A stretch of 64,000 nucleotides of DNA from Gordionus sp. m RMFG-2023 (lineage: Eukaryota; Nematomorpha; Gordioida; Chordodea; Parachordodidae). Below, in pieces: positions 1 to 11,000 of the stretch. Position 1 is the first letter of the stretch. Each line of letters starts with the position of its first letter. Under the pieces are notes generated by a model. The model was not told where the DNA came from. It ran no database searches and saw only the letters and a program-made list of their open reading frames with translations. The DNA is taken from contig NC_088779.1 in assembly GCF_954871325.1 (NCBI RefSeq), forward strand, positions 24,910,869 to 24,974,868, read 5' to 3'. Both the position numbers and the translations under genes were made by a program.

Positions 1-2
1 TG

Positions 3-666
3 CTAGTTGAAACAGACAATAAACTTAAATATTATTTAGATAAATATGGAATTATTTATCATACCTATTTCTCTGTAAAATTAGCTAAAAATAAAGTGAC
101 TCAATGGAAAAAGGATTGTAAATCAAAGAGTAAGAACACGTCAACAAAATTTAATATTTCATATGCCAGGAGTGAAAGAATATGGGGAAAAAGTTGACAT
201 GCCCAGAAAAATGTTTTGATTTGTTCATATATAAGTAAAAACTACACTGATCAATATGAAAGTTCTACAAAAGAGGTTGATGTAATAGAATTCAAGGCAT
301 TGTTGGGAATTCTTTATTTAGCTGATTTTCAAATAAAATATTCAAAATATGCCAGATTTATCAAAATCTGATGAATTTGGAACTGAGATATTTAGAGCAA
401 CAATGACACTCAAAAGATTCAGATTTTTAATTTATACAATAAGATTTGATGACATATTAATATGAGAAGAGAGAAAAATGATAGACAAAGCAATTCGCAT
501 TAGAAATATTTTTCAAGAATTTGTTGATAACTGCTACAGATCATATACAATATCAGAATAGACACCCCTAGATGAAATGCTTCTAGCATTTCGTGGTAAA
601 TGCCCACTCAGGCAATACATGCCAAATAAACCATCAGAATATGGCATTAAACTATACTCCTTATAA
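3..666 (+). pseudogene. piggyBac-like transposase relic
   Basis: The + strand reads as a DDE_Tnp_1_7 (piggyBac-type) transposase. Visible stretches are EFKALLGILYLA near 290, EIFRATMTLKRFRFL near 390, then IRNIFQEFVDNCYRSYT and LDEMLLAFRGKCPLRQYMP, ending in KPSEYGIKLYSL before a stop at 664-666. These match the conserved core of the family, including the acidic residue of the DEML(V/L)AFRG block. The frame is interrupted by stop codons near 200, 460 and 560 and by one frame change near 370, so it is dead. The 5' part lies outside the window and no terminal repeat was found. Recognition of the family is strong; subfamily is not determined. Confidence 0.85.
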
Positions 667-1344
667 AAAACAAAATATTTTTAATATGTAAAATAAATTT
701 ATGTTTAGAACATATTAATTTTTTATGTATTAAATGTTTTGCATGTTAAATTTAGGATATTTCAATGTTCTATATTTTTTTTACAGTAATTTGTTTTTAT
801 ATTGAAGAATAAACATCCATATTATGAATTATCATGATTATATGATGGATAAGTTATTTTTTTAATTTTATATTTGAAATTTAAAAAAAGTAAGCTTTTT
901 TAAATTTTTTTTGGCACATATTATAATTATCCTCATCATCTTTAATCTAGGCTTAAAAAATATAAATATTTAAATATTTTATCAAACTTAAGGTTACATC
1001 TATCTTATATCCAAATATCAAATGAAAATAATGAATATAACTGGAGATATATACATTTGAAATTGGGGTCTATTAAACCCCACCCGAGTACTAACGTTAT
1101 TTTTTTCACCGGAGTATTGAAGGGTTAAATCAAGCCGTTTAACAATACTAGTAATGAAACAATTATGTAAATTCCCTTGAATCTCATCCAAATTTTAAGA
1201 TAGATGGAAATATTTTAAAATGATTAAATCAATGATAATCATTGGATTAAATATAAAAATATAAAGTAACACCTAAATTCTAAGCCTGTACAAACAAAAA
1301 TCTGAAAACATAATTTATGAACCACTTAAATTTTTTTCACTAGG
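667..1344. other. AT-rich stretch with one MITE end
   Basis: No gene is seen. At about 1126-1158 there is a single end of the palindromic TAGTGTTG MITE family (GCCGTTTAACAATACTAG) without a partner close by. The rest is low-complexity AT-rich sequence. Confidence 0.4.
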
Positions 1345-1495
1345 TAGTGTTAAAGAGCTTGATTAGAGCTTATTTTCCAAAATAATTAACTCAATATCTT
1401 AGCCAGAAAAATATTCTTTAAGCCCGACGATTTTACTAAAGGAGATCTACACCTTTCGTCTGAAAAATCTGCTTATCGAGCCATTTAACAACATA
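1345..1495. repeat. Degenerate TAGTGTTG MITE copy
   Basis: The left end reads TAGTGTTAAAGAGCTTGAT and the right end GAGCCATTTAACAACATA, with the family's internal ATCTTAGCCAGAAAAATATT block between. At 151 bp it is shorter than the usual 220 bp. No convincing target duplication remains. Confidence 0.55.
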
Positions 1496-2075
1496 AAACA
1501 CTGATTTATAAGTAATAGATTGTAAAATAAGCATAGGTAGTTGTTTTCGTTTTTCAAAGAGTTTTTAATATGCTATATTTTGGAGAATAAAATTAAAAAA
1601 GATATAAGCCCATAACTTTGTAAACTAGATTCTACTAAAATATATGCGATATTTCGGAAATTTTGATTTTACTGCCTTTTCAAAAATTAACAGTGATTAT
1701 TGTTTATTATTTATTGATCTAAGAACATCGTGTATAATCAATTATATTATCCAATTGGTTGGTATTTCTATTGGTATTTCGTATTCTACAAACTGGTTAC
1801 TCTTTGATGTAGATCGTAAATTCGATTTATAAATATCAAATCTATTCATGTTTTATATATATGCTTCTAAGAATAAAGAATATATTCGAATTTAATATTA
1901 TAAGTGTATATTATTTAACTAATATTTAATTATCCTAGTGTATCATTACGATGCGCTAACATGTTTTCTAAATTCAGGCAACACGTTTAACATAAATACG
2001 ATATTATCAATTGTAAATTATCAAAACTAGTAAGTGTGTACGTTCTTAAATTGGGTTTTATATATTTTATTTAGT
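1496..2075. other. Upstream region of STT3A
   Basis: A 62-codon open frame at 1644-1832 has AT-driven composition and no recognisable motif, so I do not call it a gene. The true first exon or promoter of STT3A may lie here but I could not place it. Confidence 0.3.
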
Positions 2076-5000
2076 GATTGATATAAAAAGAAAACTCTCT
2101 TATGTATTTCGGCTTTCTTCTGAAAAGCAAGAGATAGCTTTGAAATTTGCTATATTAACATTAGCTATGATTTTAGGTATTTTAGCTAGTTATTAATATA
2201 TTATAGTTAAATTTTAAGCTTTTGCCATTCGACTTTTTTCTGTGTTGAGATTTGAAAGTGTAATACATGAATTTGATCCATATTTTAATTATAGAACCAC
2301 TCAATTTTTAACAAAAGAGGGTTATTATAATTTTCATAATTGGTTTGATGACATGGCGTGGTATCCATTAGGAAGAATTATTGGTGGTACTATTTATCCA
2401 GGTTGATTCTTACTTTTTGAATTAAATTTTTATAGTTTAATTTAGGGCTCATGATAACCTCTAGCATATTATATCATACAATGAATTTTTTTCATATCTC
2501 AATTGATATCAAAGATGTTTGTGTATTTTTAGCCCCATTATTTTCAAGCTTGACAACTTTAGTTACTTATGCTTTGACAAAAGAACTAAAAGTTAGTTAC
2601 AATATATGCATTATTATCAAATTCATCAATATCTTTTATCTTAAAACATTGAGAATATATTACTCGATGCAATTATTCCTTTGTATGTCAATTTTTTTTG
2701 ATATAGGATAGCAGTGCAGGTCTGCTAGCAGCTTGTTTGATGAGTATGGTTCCAGGATATATTTCTCGTTCTGTTGCAGGTTCCTATGATAATGAAGGCA
2801 TTGCAATTTTTTGTATGCTTTTAACGTATTACCTATGGATAAAAAGTTGCTCTCACACTGGGTCAATTTTTCATTCTGCTCTCTGTGCTTTAGCATATTT
2901 TTATATGGTAATTAATATTATACCAAATTTATTAAATGTTATGTTATATAAATTAACCAAAATTTTAAATATTTATCTGTACCATAATATGTTTACTATT
3001 TAATAAACCATTTTTATTTTAATTAAAATTTCAGGTTTCCTCTTGGGGTGGTTATGTATTCTTGATAAATCTTATCCCAATCCATGTATTAGTACTTATG
3101 ATTATAGGTCGTTTTGATCACAAAGTTTATGTATCATATACTGTGGTATGATTTTTTTATAGATTTTTTTTTAAACTTGAAAGAGCTTAAATTTTAACTT
3201 ATTGTAACAAATAGATTATATAAATTTTTTAATTCTTTTCACATAAATAATACTATAAACAGTAGGATCCTAAGCTAATAATTTAGGGACCCTCCTCATG
3301 ACTAATGAATTCAATTATAAAAGGGATATTAACTATATATGTTGACTAAGAATGAATCCATATGATGTACCCTTCTAAGATTTTAATGCAATTGATTCAC
3401 TCCCCTCTTCTTCAGCATTAGAGGGTTCTAGTTATAATTAACACATGTTAATTTTTCATTATTCATGACTTTTAAAAATGACAAGCTACTCTATAAATTT
3501 TTAATATATATGGAAAGTATGAACTTTAAAATAAAAGAAAATTTATTTTTTTATCCTAATATTTATCTAAATGTGAACAATAATACAGTATATATTTTTG
3601 TGATTAGGTATGATTTGTTAAAAATGTTGTTTAAATCTATATTTTATAATAATCACCATATTTTAGAAATAATATATTTTCTTTTAATTTAAAAATAAAA
3701 ATATCAAGTTTTACAGTATGGGAACACTGTTTTCGATGCAAATTCCGTTTGTAGGATTTCAACCCATTCAATCCAGCGAACATTTAGCCGTTTTTACTTA
3801 TTTTATTATGATTTTAGTGTATATTATTGTAAGGCATTAACTTCATCCACTTTCGGTCAAAATTGTGCTAAAAATCGTTTATAATAACGTTTTTTAAAAA
3901 AATGACTAACGGAGTTAAAACCCTTAAATCACGTGACAAATATGTTATTTTTTGAAGTATTCTTTTTAGAAATCAAGCCATATAAACCCTCATATACTTT
4001 TATTTCGTTGCCCAATTAATTTTTTTTTAAATTGAAAAGATTTATTTTGAAAAAATAGTCTCATTTGATATCATATATAATTTCATTAATATTTAAGAAT
4101 TGTATATCCAATTTTTATTTAACATTTTATAATATCTTTCTTTTAAACTTGCATTATATTTTCCTCTATCACGTGCTTTGACGTATTAGGCCTTTGGGAT
4201 ATTTGGAATATGTCAAATATACGAATTTGTCAATTACACTCGTTCTAAACTTTCGAAAGAAACATTTCAATCTTTGATCAGGACCACTTTGACCGTTATA
4301 ATGACAATCATTGGAAGTGCTATTCTGATTTTGACCATAACAGGAAGTTTGTAGTTTAATATTTATGTATTTTATATTAGAGTCCTCCATAAAACCTGTT
4401 ATTCTCGCTTCAGTCCAGTCCGAAAATAAATTATTTTTGTCCTCTGAGTCCATGTGTTTTTGAAAAATTAAAATTAGACCATTTATGGCTCTTTATTATA
4501 TGCAAAATATTTATTAATATTTAAAGACATTTATTTTACATTTATCACATGATAAAAATAAAACAGAAATCGCTCCTTGGACTGGAAGATTTTATACATT
4601 GTTAGATCCCTCGTACGCCAAAAACAATATTCCTATCATAGCATCCGTGTCGGAACATCAGCCCACTGCCTGGTCTTCTTTCTACTTTGATCTCCAAATA
4701 CTAATGTTTTTGATGCCCGGTATAATAATTTAAATCGAAATAATGTGTGGTAACTTCTTCACGTAATGGTATTTTTTCCAATTTTGCCCCTGTTGGTTCT
4801 AAAATCATATTCTTTAGGGCGTTGTCCCCCCCTCCAATATTATTTTCCTTGAAATGGGGTTATAATCTTTTTGCACGATGACAATTAGTGATCTGCATCG
4901 GGTCTAATTTTTCAAGCCTGGCCCGGCCCAAAATTTTTTTAAAAAACTTTTGCCGGCCCGAACTCGAAATTTTTTAAAAATGTTTGCCGGCCCGGCCCGA

Positions 5001-8000
5001 ACCCGTAATTTTTAAAAAATTTACCGACCCGGCCTGGCCCGAATTTATTTAAATATAGATATTCATTTTTATAATTACTCAAAATAAAAGACATATGTTA
5101 TATATCGTTTAGTTTCAATAAATAAAATCAAATATTATTATTTTACATAAAAAATTCAATATAAAATTGATAAATTTAGATATGTTTAAAAAAAATTCCA
5201 AAGTCCGACCCGACCCGGCAGATATTTATTTAAAAATATTAGGCCCGGCCCGAACACGATTATTTTAAATAGAATTAGACCCGAGCCCGGTCCGAAGCCC
5301 GTTCGGGCCGGACTTGGGCCGGGCCTAACTTTGCAGATCTCTAATGCCAATAGAGATCCCTCGATGATCAAGGTTTACTTATAATATAGTATTTAAATTA
5401 TTTTAAAATTAAATATCACAATTTTAGCGGGATTGTATTACTGCTTCAAAAATTTGAATAATGGAAACGTTTTTATCATCCTGTATGTTATCACAAGCGT
5501 CTATTTCACGGTAATAATTATAAATGATATTTTATTTATATTTGACACATTCTAAAATATAGTTGTTTTCCCACTGTGCTATCATTTTTCGGGGCCTGGA
5601 CCAAAATAATCTGTTTTTGGTTTTGAATATTTTTTTAAAATGCAGTTTCGGTTCCACTCCATAAGCGATAGTTTTTTTTAGCTAGGTTTGAAAATTATTT
5701 TCTGTTGGACATTTTCGAAAATGAACCAAGCTCCATTTTTGGAAACCATTCAATCCCTGGGTATTTGAACCAGGTCTGATTTAGATCCATTTTAGAATAA
5801 AGGTCATTAGAAAAAATTTAAAAAATTCCTGAGACAAAACAATTTTCAATTTTTTGAACTCAAACTAGGGTCCAGAATCCTTTTTTTAGTCAATGCTCTT
5901 GTAAATTCGCTATATTTTTAAAAGGGTTTATGGCTTCTGATATAGGTTAGCATAGCCTGGATGCCCGCTATGGCCCATTAAGAATTTGAACAAGTTGCCC
6001 TACCCACTAAATCTTTTGCTCAGCCCCACCCGTTATGATTTTTTAAACATTTACCTGGCCTGGCACATTAAGTTTTTTATAAAGAGTCCTCCCTAGTCTA
6101 TTAATTTTTTTAAAAATTCTAATTTTCCGGTCATTACATTTTTAATTTCTATAATTTTTCCCCAATGTCAATTAAGGCCCCTATATCTCTCTTCTATGAC
6201 TGTCTATTTTTTTCTACAACCGTTTTTTAAATCAAATATTTTTGATATCTATTGGATCATATCATAAATAACCTGCTTAATATTTTGTAAATTTATTATA
6301 TATTTTTTTTTAAAATTCAATTTTTTATTAAAATTCATATACAAATATGATAAATATAATTATTTAAAAATTAACATTAAAATATAGAGAATATAATAAA
6401 ATATGTCATATATCAATTTAAGTTAAAAAAAAATACAAATGTATATTTTTATAAAAAGAAGAAAAAAACCTTTAAAAAAAGAAATATCAAATGGCGAGGT
6501 CGGGCCATGATGTTTTAAATATTTGATAATTAGATCTAATTATAGATACGGCGATTTTCTGCTTGAGTTTGTAAAATGGAGAAAGTTATGATTTTTTTAT
6601 TGATTTGGATATTGTTTAGAATAGATATAAAGCCGCTTGTCCAAAAGAGCAGGTTAATGTAGCTGCTATTGGAACAAAGTGGTTATCACACATTAGGTGC
6701 GAGTATTTTATATTTTTTAGAGATTCGGCTCTGTTAAGGCGATCATGGGAATTATTAGATGGAGCCATGAAATTAATACAGGTAAAATCCCACATTAAAG
6801 GCTTTCCCATGAAAAAAGGTACGACGGTTTTGCCGTCAGGGCGTTTTTTATCTGAAAAGGATGTAGGTTCTAAAATACAGGAAAAATTGGCTTTATTTAA
6901 AAAAGAAGCTATTATTACATTTATTTATCATGTCGGCTGATTTTTGATATAAATATACAGTGGAGAGCGTGTCTCCCATATGCGTCGGATTTAGTATTTT
7001 AGTTACACAGCTCGTAAAATATAAAGAAATAAGCATGTTATTTATTTAATATAGTATTAATCAAAATATTAGCGTGAAATTAGAAAAATATATTTTAAAA
7101 TTTTAATTTCCAGGCTGGCCTATTAAAACTTTACGAAAGTCAGAGATTCATGAGGCTTTGCCTCATTTTGTGTAAATTGCCCAAGCCAACCCTATATGCG
7201 CTAATTATTAGGCCCTTTAAATTTTTTAACTGACCCGGCCTGTTATGATATTTAAATAGGTTTCCGGCCCAGACTTCATACCGTATTTTGTAAATCTTTA
7301 TTTTGTGGTGCCCATATTAAAAACTTTGATTATACTTATTAAAATTTGATAAAAGAATTAAATGATACAAAAGTAAAAGATTTTTTTTAGAATATGATAT
7401 ATTACAATATTTACTATATAAAGGGTGTAATGGTTCGTCTAATGCTCGTTCTCGCACCAGCTATGTGTATAATCGGTGCTATAGGGGCGAGTTCTGTCCT
7501 AAGGGTCTACATCAAAAATCTTGATTTGTGGTCAGATTTAGGACTTAATTTCCTAGACGATATTGGATCAAAACCTTCGTCAAAAACGATAACTTCTACA
7601 GTTTCTCACAATTCGATAAGTAATGGGACTCTACCTACATCCCAACACAGGCATAATATTTCCAAGAAACCACTAATGAGTGAAATCAACTATCCCTTTA
7701 AGAAAGAGGTTTTTTTAAAATATTTTTAGCAGGGATGTGAACCCTTCGACAAAAAAAAGGGTCCGGGTTCGGGTCCGGTAATAAATTTAAAAAGGACCCG
7801 GGTCCAGGGTTCGGGTTCAGAGGAAACATAAAAATAATGACTCAAAATAAGACTTTTTTTCATTCACTTTTTATTATACTTCAATATATACACATTTATA
7901 ATTCGAAATGAGATAATTTATATTTTAAATATTTTATTCAATCGCACAATCATGATATCTTCTAAAATATCATCCTTCAGATTTACACGTAAATTAGATA

Positions 8001-11000
8001 AAATATATTTCAACGATGAAAATCCACGTTCTACGCTTACCTAAAATAGATAGCCATTTTTTATAATACATAAATTATTGTACTTGTGTCGCCGGTACAG
8101 CCATGACGATTCTAGACAAGGTATATAATTCTGGATATATTGTTCCTCCCAGAATTTTAAAATGTTTGCATCTCTATTTATTCTCATAACTTCCGAGAAC
8201 TTTTCTATTAAAGATACAATAGATATTTTTTGCTCCTTTCTATCAGATGATAATTTAAATTTTTTTTCTCTATCTAATAGTAAAATTTCCAGTTCATCAA
8301 TATCGTTATCATTATCATTGTTATCGCTACAACCAGTAGATATTGTTGTAACCTCCTATATATTGTAAATAATAGAGTTTTGGGTATGCCATAAATCTTC
8401 AAGATGGTCTATAGCCATTTGTTTTTGCTCACTACTTAATAAAACCTGATATCGCAGGTCTAAATATATCGAAGCATATACAACACTATTTTGTAAATAT
8501 TGTTGCTCTCTTATTTTCGTATTTTCTAATACTTCATTTGAAAAAGAACTTGTTAATCTCCCTAACTCTAATCGACATCTTAACCATATGCCATAAAAAT
8601 CCGATAAACATAATTGTTATTTTTAAAGGAACCAGCACACTAGTAAGCTCTTTTACTTGATTCCAAACATCTTCTGACAAAATGATTTCACATGCTCCTA
8701 TGATTAAATCATTACAGAAATCTTTCAAACTTAATAATCGCTCTAGCATCATACATATAGAGGACCAACGTGTTGTGCAATCTAAAATTGCCATTTGCCT
8801 TTTCATGGATTTTAATATTCTAACAATTTTGGGAGTTTATTAATATTTTACAACATCCCTTGCTTTATCAATTATAGTTTTAAAGTGACTATTTTTTAGG
8901 GAGATTCCACGAAAAAAATTAATAAAAATATAAAAATTTTATATTATTTTTTTAAAAATTTATTTAACACCCTGAACCCTTGGACCCTCCACTTTTTAAA
9001 AGGGTCCGGGTTCAGCCAAAATACGAGGGTTCAGGGTCCGGGTTCACATCCCTGATTTTTAGGTTATTTCATATCAATCCAATGCCGATTACAGTTTTAA
9101 TAGGTCATAAACAAAATTTGAACTCGCTAACTTTAATATTACTAGAAATATTAAGGGTTGAAGGTGCGAAAAAGCGCCATTTTACTTTTTTCAGATTTTA
9201 CTTATTAATTAAAAACAAAATTAAATTTGGTATATACGATTAAGTGAAGGATTGATAATTAGGGGGGGGATAATAATTAAATTGTTTTTTATGCATGGTA
9301 GTCATCTTATTACAAAGTTTAAAATGTAATTTTTAAAATAACCAAAATTTCCAATTTTTGCAAAAAAATTTCCTCCATTTTTTATAAAACCTTCCATTAT
9401 TTGCGCCAAAGAATATCTACAAAAATTAAATCAGACAGCCCTATTATTTATTTTTGTATTTAAACTAGAGGTCTGCAATAGGTAGGTTTTTAGCCAAAAA
9501 GCCCGGCCACTCTTTGTTGTGAATTATTTAACCCGTCTGCTCATAATTTTAAAAAAATTTACCCATCCGCCCGCCCATTTATCTATTTTTCTTGACCCGC
9601 CCGCTTAATGTTTAATTATTATTTTAATGCCTGGTTTGCATCCTTATATATTTATTTGAATATATTTATATATGCAATATTATGATATAAAACTATTATT
9701 TTTAATAAATTGAAGTCTGTTCTGCTCATTTCTACTGAGAGATTCACCAGCTCATTACTTTAAAATTTTTTAACCAGCCCCCCCCCCCCCCCATGTTGTA
9801 AATATTTAAAAACCCGACAACGCCTCTCCCTCCTCACTGTGGGCTGGCGGACTAAAAACCCATCTATTGCAGACTTCTAATTTAAACTGCGAAATCATTC
9901 ATATAGACAATATTTTAAATACAAGTATTCCCATTAGTATTTTAAATACAGGTATTTGCCATGATACCATACCTGCCTCTAGAAATTAAAACCTTAATAT
10001 CTCCTATAATATAACAGCTAGCGAGTTCAAATTTCGTAACTTTGCTAACCACAAATCATTTTAATCCTTATACTTATTTTTATTGGTATTGAAAATCAGC
10101 CAAAAATGCCTTTTTTGGTCGATTTGACACGAAATGATCTTTTAAAATAAAGAGTCTTTTCATTTTTTATCCAATTTCCAATATCTACAATCATTGGTCA
10201 TAATAGTTTTGTTAATAACATTTAATTATCGCAAAATTTATTGAGGATATTTATTCAATAATTTATTTCCTAATTGAAAATTAGATATCAATGGGGTTAG
10301 TAGGCATTCTGACCGGTTTTTTTATCTTATACACTTATCATTGCACTTGGGTCACTTCAGAAGCGTACTCAAGCCCTTCAATCGTTTTAGGTAATAATTA
10401 AATATTACAAATCGAATATATATATATGAATATATTATTTCTTAATTAATCTTATTTTATTATAGGTGCGAGGACATCCAGTGGGGATAATATAATATTT
10501 GACGATTTTAGGGAATCTTATTGGTGGCTGAGGCAAAATACTAAACCAGTGAGTATTATTCTTATTATACATCTTAGAAAAATAAATGTTAAACCTGGGT
10601 ACTAACTAAATAAATTTAAAGTATTGTTGGTTCAAACTTAATATTTTAATGCTAACAATTGTGAGATAAAAGTCAATTGGCTTCAAATTTAAAATGATAT
10701 ATTTATAAAGGATGCTAAAATAATGTCTTGGTGGGATTACGGTTATCAAATTACCTCTATCGCTAATAGAACGGTTTTGGTTGATAACAACACTTGGAAT
10801 AATACCCATATCTCTCGAGTTGGCCAGGTTAATTGACAATTTATTTTTATATTATATTAAACCACTTTTTAAAAATCAGATTGTAATGTCAAAATTACAA
10901 TTGTTCAAAGAATAAAATAGATATTCATTTTTATTTATCCATTTTTATTTATCACATTATCTTAGGCGATGTCTTCAAGCGAAGAAAAGGCCTATGCAAT

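Noticed and set aside
1644-1832. 62-codon open frame upstream of STT3A
   Set aside because: AT-driven residue mix (Ile, Tyr, Phe, Asn), no motif, and it does not supply the missing STT3A N terminus in phase.
4169-4453. 94-codon - strand frame
   Set aside because: It is the antisense shadow of STT3A exon 7.
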